Part shown: in pieces, positions 1-10,705 of the stretch | How positions within the stretch are numbered: position 1 is the stretch's first letter | Layout of the letters: the number at the start of each line of letters is the position of its first letter | NCBI GenBank assembly: GCA_025526935.1 | Contig: JAHLKD010000012.1 | Span: 434,001 to 498,000, forward strand | Length of the DNA stretch: 64,000 nucleotides | Reading direction: 5' to 3' | DNA from: Cladochytrium replicatum | Lineage: Eukaryota; Chytridiomycota; Chytridiomycetes; Cladochytriales; Cladochytriaceae | Made by a program: the position numbers and the translations under genes | The notes under the pieces: model-generated | The model's database searches: none | Told to the model about the DNA's origin: nothing | What the model saw: only the letters and a program-made list of their open reading frames with translations

Positions 1-842
1 CTTTGGAGAAATAATTCCTGCAGTGCTGCACAGGCAAGATACCGCCCGACACCAATCAACTGCATCATCGTCACATCCTGGGCATCTGCAGATAAATCCT
101 CGGCGCATGAGCTGTGCCCTCCGAACTATACGAGGAGCGTGATCCAATTCCTTGTATGCGATTGTTATGGGTTCCCCCGGTCGAATCGACCTTGTTGCTC
201 GGAGATCCATTCGCATATTATTGTCAGGGAACAAATTGACGGTTGCGTTTGGGAAGCAAGAATGTTGCATCATCGACCCCAGGATATAAACTCCACATGC
301 ATCTTCGTCGTCATCATCGTCCTCGTTTCCTAGCGGTGCAGCATGGCAATTTGTCTCGATAATCTGGATGACCGCCTCAACTTGCTTGAGTGTTGCGGAT
401 GTAGACCTGGTCCCCTTGAAAACTTCGAGCATTGCTCTAGCCGCATCGCGATACTCGCGCATTCTTTCAGGAAAAGTCTGCTGTGCTACTGCAGAGGTGA
501 CTCCATCTCTCGAAAGACGAAAAAGCTTGTGATCCTTTGAAAGTCGCTGTTCCAAAAAGTGATGAACAAGGCGCTGGAAGTCATATCGGAGGTAGGGGAC
601 CGATTCTGTTGGAAAAATTGATGTTTCCTCATGGGAAAGGAACTCCGTCCATAAAATTGGTGTTTCCTCAAAGATAACCTCGCCTGGCTTTGGAGCGATT
701 GGTTAGCGTACAAACATGGAGAAACGGTCTGCATCATTACCTTATAGTTGATCCTTGCTACAAGGCAACGATCTCCCTCCTCTACGGTAACTTCGCATCC
801 CGACACCAACTTACCAAGACCAAAATCATCTTCCAGACCCAT
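1..842 (-). CDS. SET-domain protein (SMYD/SET5-like), C-terminus beyond the window
   Basis: Probable protein lysine methyltransferase. Exon 1 is 741-842 (34 codons from ATG), the intron is 688-740 (GT...CAAAG), and exon 2 runs from 687 off the left edge in one open frame. Seen: a SET start with PGEVIFEE just after the junction, a long helical insert, an acidic run EDDDDDEDA, then the catalytic-core motif MMQHSCFPNATV (NHSCxPN type) followed by RPGEPITIAYKE and a cysteine-rich CRCPGCDD, the usual post-SET zinc site. No MYND finger lies between the N-terminus and the SET insert in what can be seen, so SET5-like is as likely as SMYD. It is followed upstream by glycerol kinase on the same strand, 75 bp away. 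Substrate unknown; assignment to the SET family is firm. Confidence 0.85.
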
Positions 843-916
843 TCCCCAGCCACAATTGTATGAATTTATTTGTATTTATTTGCAGGCTCATTGATGATTT
901 CTTTGCATCTAGTCAT

Positions 917-2930
917 CTAGTCGGAGACCCAGCCAAGGGACCTCTCCACCGCCTTTTTCCATTCTGCAAAACGTGATTCTCGTTCTTCGGGGATCAGTAA
1001 AGCATTTGTACATACATGTTGCACATACCCTCAACCCCCACTTTTGGGGAAAACACTTGTCGACCGTACGAAAAGTGCAGATCTTTGTCAGAGATTGATG
1101 GGTACAGGCCAACAGCCAATCCAGCAGCTAAAGCGGTCCCAAGCGCAGTCATCTCACGCATCTCCGGACGCTCTGAGTAAGCAAATTCAGCCGCAAGCTT
1201 GCCAAATCGAAATACAAGTCGATCAATGAAACTCACCAACGTTAATACCAAGCAAATCAGCTTGAATCTGCATAGTCAAGTCAGAGTTTGTCATCCCACC
1301 GTCCACTTTAATGACGCTCAAATGCCCTCCCGAATCGGAGTTCATCGCATCAATAACCTAGGGCGATGAATGGTACTTGATTGACGACCATTGTGCTGGC
1401 TGCTAAACAGTTCTCACCTCGCGTGACTGGAAGCAAACAGCCTCCAAAGCGGCACGAGATATATGATCTTTGGTGGTGTACTGAGTCAATCCAACGATGC
1501 ACCCACGGGCATCATCGCGCCAGTGTGGTGCAAATAAGCCACCGAATGCTGGAACAAAATAGACGCCGCCAGTGTCCTTCACCCGTCCCGCCAATACATC
1601 TGAAAACTTGAACGTAAAGAACGAGAGAGAGGAATGCCTGTCGTTGTGAAATCTTACTAATTTCCGACGAGTCTTCAAAAAACCCAAGGTTGGCGCGGAG
1701 CCACTTGACTGCAAACCCGGCGATTGAAATTGATCCCTTGTTCGAATCAGCGTTTGCGCTTCCGTATAAGTTATTCGACACACTCACCTCCAAAGCGTAG
1801 ACTGGCTTGGCGGATTTACCCAATTGGTAGCCGACGGTGGTCAAAAGTCCGTTCTTGGAGTACACTGGCGCTTCTCCGGTGTTGTAAAGCATGAAACATC
1901 CAGTACCGTAAGTATTCTTCACTTCTCCTGGGGTAAAGCACTGGTGTCCAACAAGAGCTGCTTGTTGATCTCCCAAGCACTAGAGTGGAGAACTGTTCAG
2001 CGGAGCACTCGAACAGGTGGAAATCCAAACCCCAGAAATAGGAACTCCTGCGAAAGGACCCCCCTTCACGTGGGCATACACTTCGGCGGAAGACCGAATC
2101 TCAGGTAGTGCGTCTCGGTTCACTCCAAAGAAGGAAAGAAGCTCATCGTCCCATTGAAGGGTCTCAATGTTCATGAGCATCGTGCGGCTGGCGTTCGTTA
2201 CGTCAGTTACATGCACACCAGCATTAACACCCCCAGAAAGGTTCTATGTATAAGTCAGTTACGGCGTTCAAGGTTTAGCTGGATCACATACGTAAATCAA
2301 CCATGAGTCGATGGTACCAAAGAGAAGCCGACCCTCCTTGTGTGCCAAGGCCACGGAATCGACGTTGTCCAGAAGCCAACGCAGTTTCACTCCCGAAAAG
2401 TAGGTAGACAGTGGTGTACCACATTTCTTGGCCCAGTGTTCCTTCTTTCCCGACGGAGTCTTGTGGGCAAGCTCGTCCACTGTTGATTTAGTTCGTGCAT
2501 CGAGCCATACTGAAAATCATCGTCCAGAATTATCAGACTCGGAGTGAAAAACTGCAAACGGTTTACCAATGGCATTGTGTAGTGGAGCTCCAGTTATGCG
2601 ATCCCAGACCACGGTGGTCTCGCGTTGATTTGTAACGCCAATGGCTATGCAAAGAAGAATGAACATAATGTACTCAATGATGTTCACAAAATACTCACCT
2701 TTCACATCTTTTGGATCAAGGCCGCGTGCCTCCATATCTTTTGCGACCTGCACCATGCACTCTTGAACTGTGTCCATGATCGTTGCGGGGTTGTGCTCCG
2801 CCCATCCTGCTTCGGGGTAGATCTGCTCAAACTCCGTCTGGTGGATTGCGACCACTTTCGCCGAAAGGTCAAAGACGATGAAGCGCGTTGACGAAGTGCC
2901 CTGATCGATTGCTGCAATGTATGACGGCAT
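917..2930 (-). CDS. Glycerol kinase (FGGY family)
   Basis: Phosphorylates glycerol to glycerol-3-phosphate with ATP, the entry step of glycerol use. The start ATG is at 2930 with the ATP-site motif [16 protein letters not shown] at residues 5-20. Joined exons then give [15 protein letters not shown], the DSWLIY block, [34 protein letters not shown] and the FGGY signature region [14 protein letters not shown]. The end is [17 protein letters not shown] plus TAG at 917-919. It is interrupted by at least seven short introns (for example after KDVK, after HNAIG, and the last one between KVGVE and ERESRF), which breaks the frame into short pieces. Order and content match full-length GlpK/Gut1 of about 500 residues with no missing block. 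It is divergent from the RING/TRAF gene across a 421 bp gap. Confidence 0.96.
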
Positions 2931-3351
2931 CGTTGCTGCAAAATTTCAGGTCGTTAGATGCAATACATTTTAACGCAGTCGCAATGCAGAGTGGAAGCGA
3001 ACGGAGGTATGACGGCACTTAAAACCCACCGTAACTCCGGCCCACAGGAGTGCGGCGGCCCAACCCAGATGCGGAAGAGTATGGCGATAAATAATGCTGG
3101 GTAACTGCACCCCGCGAAAAACAAGCGAATGTGCCACAACCCAATAAACCATTCTGCCAACCCATACTCACTCTCGCTGCGAGCGAGGCGGGATTCAACA
3201 TTGAGTCGGGAAACTACACTACACGAAACAGTTTGCCTCAAATTCGCAGCAACAACCGCCGTCTCAACAGTGTCCGACCAGTTCGCCCCACCTGAACTTT
3301 TCCAACGTGATGTGGTGATCGTACGCCACACGGCATCGGTTTCGGTTCTTT
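2931..3351. promoter_or_regulatory. Divergent intergenic region between glycerol kinase and RING/TRAF gene
   Basis: A 421 bp stretch between two start codons facing away from each other. No open reading frame here looks coding. It should hold both promoters and 5' leaders. A CCAAT element is visible near 3138 (cacaacccaataaacc). No other specific site is claimed. Confidence 0.4.
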
Positions 3352-4942
3352 ATGGCTACGGCAACGAGGGTCGAGTTCGAATACGTGCAGGTGCGAGGAA
3401 GAACGCTGCTGCCTAAATGCTTGTGCCACGTGCATGCACTTACCCTGTCTCTGTTTCCCAGGAAGTGAATCCCAACCTTATCTGCTGTATATGCTACACT
3501 CCATTCGTTGATCCAGGTACACGTCATAGCTGACCTCATTTGCTTGTGTTCCAATATTGACTGAATGTTTTTAGTCTGTGGGCCATGCAGTCACACTTTC
3601 TGCAAGGACTGCATTTCCCAGTATTTGTCCTCCTACGGTCCAACGAGCAGCAATACTAGGTGCCCAATCGACAGGGTTCCGCTTGCTTGGTCCGAAATAC
3701 AACCGGCTGTTTCCATCGTTCGAAATCTAGTGGACGAACTTGTGATATATTGCCCGCGTCGCGCACAGGGATGTGAATGGACCGGTCAGCGGGTTTCACT
3801 ATCCTCCCATGAGTGTGAGTGGGATATTGTACCCTGCAGAAATGTCGGGTGTGGTGTGGAACTTTTGAGAAGGGAGAGAAGTATTCATGAAGAAGTGTGC
3901 CAGTTCCGTATGGTAACGTGTAGCTCGTGCGGACAGGAGACTATATCCGCCGATTTGGGGGTGAGAAACTTCGTGGATCAATCTCTTCACCAAATTTAAT
4001 GATGCTTCGGTTGAATAGTCGCATGCACTCAGATGCTCTCAAGAATCTCAGCCCGATTCATCTTCGCACACCGAAAGCCCGCCTTCACTCCATTTGGACG
4101 AACTGGCTGAGCAGTCACCGAGTTCGGGGAACCACGGGTTGCATGCCTGTCCCCACGCTCCACGATGCTCATGGGAAGGATCGGAAAGTGAGAGAGACGC
4201 ACATTTAGTGATTTGCCCACACGAAGTTGTGAGCTCATATTGTGCACAACTTGAGCGTCGGGTCGCACAGCTGGAAGATGACAATCACATTCTGCGCAAT
4301 CGTCTGAGCCAACTAGAGATTCAGTTCGATGTATTGCGAACGTCTTCGAACAATAACATAACGTTTCGCTCTGCCCCACCTCTTCAATCATACCCACTTG
4401 GCTCTCCAACCCTAACGGATTTTGCAAGCGCAAATGCAGTATACCCTGCTCCATCGCCGAGCGTGGACCCGTCGCCAATCACTCCTAGCGGGACTGCTTT
4501 TGAACGACTGCGATCAGACATGGATTCGTTGAATGCTGGAATTGCGGCACTGGAAGTAAAACAAACCGTGGCTCTTGTACACGAAAGCGCTCGCCTGAGG
4601 GAAGAAATGAATTCAATGCGCAGTCTTCTGTGTCAAGCATTTCAAGTTCAACTACTTTACACCATGGAAAGGAGGAAGGAGGGTTCCTCGGCAGAAAGCA
4701 GCGGTGGGCACCATGGCCCTTCACCAACATCAGCATCGGCTGTAGCATCTGCTGCCTCTGCCCTCGTAAAAGCATTGGGAGGAGCCGCAACAGCTTCAAC
4801 ATCGTCGACTTTACCTACTCCAGTCTCGGCGTCGGCCTCTCCAAACACCAGTGGTAGTGCGTTTTCCAGCTCTGCTGGAAGCTTCAGTGCTAGTACCCAT
4901 CGACATTCCGCGTCGCCAGCAATAAGGCCAAATGGTTTGTGA
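3352..4942 (+). CDS. RING finger plus TRAF-type zinc finger protein with coiled coil
   Basis: Probable E3 ubiquitin ligase or signalling adaptor, 467 residues. Exons are 3352-3390, 3462-3516, 3575-3960 and 4019-4942, all joining in phase. The RING spans roughly residues 18-65 (ICCICYTPF, CSHTFCKDC, CPIDR). TRAF-type zinc fingers follow: CPRRAQGCEW...HECEWDIVPC, CGVELL...HEEVCQFRMVTCSSCG, and after the fourth exon CPHAPRCSWEG...HLVICPH. A coiled coil (LERRVAQLEDDNHILRNR) sits near residue 240. The rest is Ser/Ala-rich and looks disordered. There is no MATH/TRAF-C domain, so this is a TRAF-like protein without the receptor-binding end. RING-plus-TRAF-finger proteins are typical of amoebozoa and animals. 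Exact function unknown. Confidence 0.86.
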
Positions 4943-5184
4943 ATGATTGTTCCACTTTTGTATTTTCTAAATTTTTTTGTTGTCTATTTTCAAATACTGT
5001 AGGTCATCGCCAAGAAACGAATACCAAACTATAAAAAATATGTTTCCATTTTGTTTGTTTTCAGTGTGAAATATTGTTTTTCAAAAATCAAAAGATTCTG
5101 GGCACACAATAAGTCCTAAAAAGGAACTCCGCTTCCCTTCACGCATAGGTCCACTCCCTGACAAAGAAAACCACTCACAGAACG

Positions 5185-6127
5185 ATGTTCGAAGCTCGCC
5201 TCAACGAAGCCGCCCTGCTGAAGAAGATCCTCGATGCCATCAAGGAACTTGTGACAGAAGCAAACTTTGAGTGCAACGAGACCGGTCTCCAGATGCAAGC
5301 GATGGACAACTCGCACGTTGCACTCGTATCGCTGCTTCTCAGAGCCAGCGGGTTTGACACTTACCGCGCAGACCGCAGTCTCAATCTCGGCGTGAACCTT
5401 CAGAGTCTTGGCAAGATTATGAAGACCGCTGGCAACGACGATATCCTGACAATCCGGTCAGACGATCAAGGAGATGCTCTTGGATTGATGTTCGAATCTC
5501 AATGTAAGAAATTTCATTTTTTTACTTGTTTAAGAGTACCGCTTATTTCCGCAACAGCTCAAGATCGAGTGAGCGAGTGGGAGCTTAAACTAATGGATAT
5601 TGACAGTGAGCACTTGGGAATTCCCGATACCCCATACGAATGTACCGTCACTATGTCATCCACCGAATTCCAACGTATTTGCCGTGATCTCCTCGTTCTC
5701 GGTGAATCGGGTTTGTTGCCGAACGTTTTAATATTTCGTTCAATTGATTCAATTTGCTTCGTTAGTTCAAATCGACTGCAACAAGGAAGGGCTCCGATTT
5801 TCTGCGACGGGCGATGTTGGCAACGGAAGTGTTACGCTCAAGCCAGGCACAAAAGCAGCTGACGACAAGACCGTGACCACCACAATTGAAGTCGTTACGC
5901 CCGTGTCTCTCACTTTCTCTTTAAAATATCTCGTGAACTTTGCAAAGGCAACGCCTCTCAGCCCGACGGTCCAGTTGTGCATGTCCAGCGCGGCGCCTCT
6001 ATTGGTGGAGTACCAAGCAGCTGAAAACGGTTACATTCGGTAAACTTATGTGATTGACACTTTGGTGTGCTAAACTGACACATGACACAGATACTACCTT
6101 GCTCCTAAGATTGGAGACGACAATTGA
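5185..6127 (+). CDS. PCNA: Proliferating cell nuclear antigen (sliding clamp)
   Basis: Homotrimeric DNA sliding clamp that tethers replicative polymerases and repair enzymes. Exons 5185-5503, 5558-5710, 5766-6039 and 6091-6127 join in phase to 260 residues, the family length. Hallmarks: MFEARL start, ETGLQMQAMDNSHVALVSL near residue 32, the LMDIDSEHLGIPDT block near 118, FSATGDVGNGSVTL near 180 and the C-terminal APKIGDDN. The third exon is short of family signals in any other frame. Its single-copy, highly conserved sequence makes it a good phylogenetic marker for naming the organism. The closely packed neighbour downstream (GT64) is unrelated in function. Confidence 0.98.
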
Positions 6128-6325
6128 GGAAGATAAAGGAGGTGCTGGCTTTAATAAATGAACTCTGTATAAAATGGGAAAGCTCGGTTTTGGGAGCACT
6201 CGTTTAAAGAGGTGTTGACCCTAATACTATTTGCAACTGGTGGGCTGTTGCAATTTTCCTTTCAAATTTTTATTTATCAACTAAGGCACATCTCGCACAG
6301 AACACGACCACACGCGCCATTTGAG

Positions 6326-8512
6326 ATGCATTCAAGATTCGAACGGCTATTTGCTGGAGCGGCCTTGGTGGCGATTTCACTGTGGACCACGGGTATAATC
6401 TTCCACCAGCACGTAGTGCTAACGGGACGAGAAGAGGGCCGATTATACGTGATCAGGCGTATCCATCGACGAACCGATGGCCTTTATCAAGTTATGTTCG
6501 GTTCACACCGGGGTACCAACGAGCCAGAGAACGCATATGATAGCAGATCATCGATAGCAACGGACGAAAGTAAGGGATTCGAAGTTCGTGATGGAGATAC
6601 GCAACAGGTCTTACAGGAAGCAGAAAACAGACAACCTGCGAAGCCAGAGGTGGAAGAGACTCTCCCCAGACAACTGCTTTGCTTGATCGGTACTGCAGCC
6701 AGCACGGAGCGGGCTTTGTCCGCCCACAATCAGTGGGGAGCACAGTTCCCATCGTTCTGGATCACCCGGATTGGGTCAATCGTTGAAAGTCAGAACAACC
6801 TGTTCCATGTGTACAGCAGTGCGCCCAATACGTCGTGGCTGGGTGCCATCGGCTCAGTGCTTCACAAAGCTCGTCGGAGATTCAGGTGTGAATATTTCTT
6901 CACGCTGAGCGACCAATACTCGTTCCAGTGGGTCGGTAAAGACCCGCCCGGACCTTCTTCAAAGTCTCCCGGAGATCAGTTGGTTGGATTTACGTTGGCA
7001 AAGGTTTTGAATGAGATCTTACTTGTTTACCAGCCAGGAGTAGCAGGGTTCTCTTGGGAGAAGGGAGATGCGCGAATGGACTCGATGCATCGACTTGCTG
7101 AAAAGTTTGGGCATGCATCCGTTGCTCCTCTGACCGGCTTTGATGCGACTATTGCAATCTACCACTACTCTTTGATCGATTTCTTCATTCCACCTCCTTC
7201 ATTCCATGTGTCCGAGGCATGGCATCAGGGACTTTCTGATCATCTTGAAGAGTATCTTCAACATACGACTTTGGAGGAATCGTTTTTAGATGTTGCCGGG
7301 CTGCTGAGTTTGCTGCTCGTTGAAGCGTTTGCGGCAATTCTACTGAAGGAGAACGCTATTCGTATAAATGCAATTGCAGCAACCAGCGAAATTGAGTCAG
7401 CTTTTGACATGACGGCGGTCGATACAGCAGCAAATATTGAGAGGTCCTCAGGCAGAAGTTTCTTGGACATGTTTACTCAGATGGTGGGACGGAGTTTGCA
7501 CTCAGGACAATCAGACTTTGGAAGATATCTCAATCTTAAAGACGTCTCGTGGAATGTTCGCCGCGGACATGCACAGTATTCTAGTAGCTTTCTAATCGAT
7601 CGTTTAGAGGAAGTCCTGGGAAATAGCGTAAGTTTCAACGACAGCCAGTCTTTGCCATTAATTTTGCTGGACCGTCTCTCTCCAAAAGTCACATCTGATC
7701 GCTGCACAATGGTCTTAACAGTATTTGATCGCATTTCGCTCATTCAAGAACGTCTGCAATTCTACCATACGTTGAAGATTCTTGCAGCTATCGTTGTCAT
7801 TTGGAATAACCCAAAAGCTCCGCCACCAGAAGATGTCACATCAAGAAGCTATGATATCCCAGTCTACTTCCTGCAACAGTCGAAAAACAGTCTCAACAAT
7901 CGGTTCATCCCTCAGGAGAAAATTGTCACAGATTGCATCATCAACATGGACGACGACTGGAACATCCCCCACCACCACCTGGAGTACGCAGCATCAATCT
8001 GGAAGGATCAGTTCACATTCAGTCTAGTTGGGTTCAAACACCAGGGACGCCTCCACCTTGACAAGACTGGTGATCAAGCTGCAACATCTCGCCAGGGCGG
8101 TGTTTGGGGTTACTCTCGCGATGTTAGGCGCCAGAAGCGGGTCTCGATCGTGTTGCCGACAGGTATGATCTATCATCGAAAGTACCTGGAGTATTATGCA
8201 AAGCTCCCGACATGGGCACACGAGTGGGTGGACCAGACAATGAACTGCGATGATATACTGTTCAACATGATGGTCTCGAATATCACTGGAAGCTGCCCGG
8301 TTGTGGTTGACGCTGTGGCTCGCTCCGTTGATATTGGAGGACTCTGGAAGGACCGGAGACACTTTACAGAGCGGAATGTGTGTCTTAATTTGTTCACGGA
8401 GAAGCTCTTCGATGGGAAGATGCCTCTGAGGTACACCATAACAGCATTCAAGCTTGGGCACAAGCCAAAACAAGACGACCTCAGATGCATTGATTCTGGT
8501 GTCGCTGGATAA
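6326..8512 (+). CDS. Exostosin-like glycosyltransferase (GT64 family), type II membrane protein
   Basis: Likely Golgi glycosyltransferase of 728 residues in a single exon. The open frame extends to 6212, but the first ATG is at 6326. A hydrophobic signal anchor lies at about residues 8-26. The C-terminal third matches the GT64 domain of EXT/EXTL proteins: TMVLTVFDRISLIQERL, then AAIVVIWNNPKAPPP, SLNNRFIPQEKI, the metal-binding DDD (NMDDDW, D542-544), a PTGMIYHRKYLEYY block and the late NCDDILFNMMVSNITG motif. The N-terminal half (residues about 150-450) has a second region reading QLLCLIGTAASTERAL that may be a degenerate glycosyltransferase-like module; I do not recognise it. Acceptor sugar is not inferable. 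The lack of introns is unusual against the intron-rich neighbours. Confidence 0.82.
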   Translation: MHSRFERLFAGAALVAISLWTTGIIFHQHVVLTGREEGRLYVIRRIHRRTDGLYQVMFGSHRGTNEPENAYDSRSSIATDESKGFEVRDGDTQQVLQEAENRQPAKPEVEETLPRQLLCLIGTAASTERALSAHNQWGAQFPSFWITRIGSIVESQNNLFHVYSSAPNTSWLGAIGSVLHKARRRFRCEYFFTLSDQYSFQWVGKDPPGPSSKSPGDQLVGFTLAKVLNEILLVYQPGVAGFSWEKGDARMDSMHRLAEKFGHASVAPLTGFDATIAIYHYSLIDFFIPPPSFHVSEAWHQGLSDHLEEYLQHTTLEESFLDVAGLLSLLLVEAFAAILLKENAIRINAIAATSEIESAFDMTAVDTAANIERSSGRSFLDMFTQMVGRSLHSGQSDFGRYLNLKDVSWNVRRGHAQYSSSFLIDRLEEVLGNSVSFNDSQSLPLILLDRLSPKVTSDRCTMVLTVFDRISLIQERLQFYHTLKILAAIVVIWNNPKAPPPEDVTSRSYDIPVYFLQQSKNSLNNRFIPQEKIVTDCIINMDDDWNIPHHHLEYAASIWKDQFTFSLVGFKHQGRLHLDKTGDQAATSRQGGVWGYSRDVRRQKRVSIVLPTGMIYHRKYLEYYAKLPTWAHEWVDQTMNCDDILFNMMVSNITGSCPVVVDAVARSVDIGGLWKDRRHFTERNVCLNLFTEKLFDGKMPLRYTITAFKLGHKPKQDDLRCIDSGVAG

Positions 8513-8791
8513 CTATTTCTCTTTTCATATTTCTTTTTTTGTATGTATTGCAATGTTTGCTGTTTAGTACGGCTTAAAGTGGAATGTGATTCGGGATGAG
8601 ACTGGACCGCAAATTCGGGTTGCTCACGGCGCTCCCAACGGACGTGCGTGTGGAATTTCCATGAGTGTGTTGTAAAACATCCACTCATATGGTATGTGTG
8701 TAACCATAACGACTTTGTTCAATAGAAAATGTTATACATCAGGGACAAATGCTTGAGACAAAGAGACCAAAATTGACCACAATGTGCCACC

Positions 8792-10417
8792 TCAGAAATG
8801 ACCTTTAAAGGGGTCGTCCAGCGTCTCGCTAAGAGCACCAAACACTTCAACTTCGCGCAGGGTTTCTCCAGTTGCAGGGTCGATGCGTTCATGTACAACG
8901 GCAATGTCCTCCAAACTGTAAAACATGGGTTGGCGGGTTGGAAACAGTCACATCGACTGTAAAGTTGTGGGGACACACTCACCGGACACCGTATCTACCC
9001 GAAACATAAATTCCAGGTTCAACACTGAAGCTAACGCCCGCTGAAACAATGGTCTCTGAGTTTCCCCTTGTGAAATAAGGTTCCTTTTGCAAATACAAGA
9101 TTAGCCGGTGCCACGAGGGAGACAATGCAGACTTACTTCGTGCACACCGAGACCAATACCATGGCCCAAGCGATGCTTGAACGTAGCGTAGCCCTCGCCG
9201 AAACCATTGCTTGTCACGGCAGCTCGAGCCGCCAAGTCCACATCCTAACAGCCGAGAGTGTCAGAGCTGAATAATATACGCAGCATAGTCCAGACCTCGC
9301 AAGAGGAGCCGATGGTCTCTGCAGCCTTGATTGCGGCCAGCTGAGCCTGACGAACCGCACCCCAAGCCCGCTGGATTTCTTCAGGCGCCCTGTTCTGCTT
9401 GTTGCCACCGTTGTACCACCACGTGCGGGTGATATCAGCCTGGTATCCTTCGTACTCACCACCTGCGTCGACGAGAATCACGCTCCCCTCCTTGGTCAGT
9501 TTAGGTGCGACGCCGCGGGTGCCGTGCGGGTACGCCGCGTTGGGACCAAACAGGACCACCACCCAGAGGTTTTTGAGGCCAGCCGCAGCGAGGGCGTTAC
9601 GAACCGAGGTGGTGAGACCTTGCTCCGTGGTGCCGACGCGGGCGAAGAGCGATGCGCGGGCGATGGAAGCCTTTGTGGCCTTGTTCGCGTAGCGCAGGAG
9701 AGCGATCTCGGCTTCGGACTTGTGGATGCGGAGAGAGCGGATGGCGTCGTTGCCAGAGACTGCGGTGACGGAGGGGACACGCTGGAATCCGGAGAGGATG
9801 AAGGCGCGGACGTAGGACTCGATGCCGACGGTGACGGAAGATCTACCCGAGACCTCGCGGATAAGGTTCGCGGCGATCTCGTAGGGAGATTCGTTCTCCT
9901 GCCAGACGCGGAAGCGGGTCACGTCGTCCACAGCGATGTCGCTGAGGACTTCCTTGGCGCGGTCGATTTCGAACGCCGGGACAACGACGTAGGTGTTGGC
10001 GGACTGTGCGCCGGGCTGGACGGGGAGGACTACGACCAGGAAGGGACGCTCGGAGAGACCCCATGCAAGCTTGGGGCCGACGAGATAGGTGGTGGTTTCG
10101 GTGCCGGGTTCGGTGATAAAGGCGTCCAGGCCAAAGGAGGCGAGCTGCTGGCCTAGACGAAGCTGCCTGTCGAGGTGCTCATCGACGGAGATGGGGGGTG
10201 GAGCAGCGGCGGCCATATCCCTGAGAGTTGCGAAGGCGGGATGGTCCACACCAAGGGCACCATCATGGAGACATGCGGAGTGAGCATGGAAGGAGTGAGC
10301 GGCAAAGATCAGCAGAAATGCGGATACGATTGCGATGAACAGGCGAGCACGCTTGCAGCGTGGTTTTGGGGTAGCAGGGATAGCAGTTGATGTGAGGAGG
10401 GGTTCCTTTTGATCCAT
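8792..10417 (-). CDS. Membrane-anchored Xaa-Pro aminopeptidase-type M24 metallopeptidase
   Basis: Probable proline dipeptidase/aminopeptidase (peptidase family M24). The start ATG at 10417 is followed by a short basic cytosolic tail and a membrane segment at about residues 27-45, so the enzyme faces the lumen or outside. A creatinase-like N-terminal domain follows, then the pita-bread fold. Metal ligands visible in order: D in ILVDAGGEYEGY, D in QADITRTWWY, H in HRLGHGIGLGVHE, and two glutamates (VEPGIYV and LEDIAVVHE region). It ends DDPFKGHF plus TGA at 8792-8794. The large first exon runs to about 9290; three or four short introns split the catalytic end. All five ligands are present, so it should be active. 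Confidence 0.88.
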
Positions 10418-10705
10418 TTTCTCTCGAGAAGTGAGGTGTGAACACGACGAGTGGATTCGGTAGCAATATTAACTATTACTGGACTGTTAATAACGTTAGG
10501 CGAGAGAGTAGTTTAAGCGAGAGAGTAGTGCATTTACATTTGCGTGCTTGCTTGCTATTATACCAGGATACCACACCAACCAGCCCTACGTACATTCATT
10601 ACAATGCAACACCAACACCAACACTACAATTACTCTTACTAACATCGATGCTTTAATTTCCCCCAACTCTGTGGCTGTGCATCGTCCCTTTTATTAATTT
10701 CTCAA

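Noticed and set aside
3129-3416. 95-codon plus-strand frame before the RING gene
   Set aside because: The true first exon (3352-3390) is in another frame and joins the RING in phase; this frame has no motif.
9524-10156. 210-codon plus-strand open frame
   Set aside because: It is the antisense shadow of the M24 peptidase exon; Gly/Asp-rich composition comes from the GC-rich opposite strand, with no motif.
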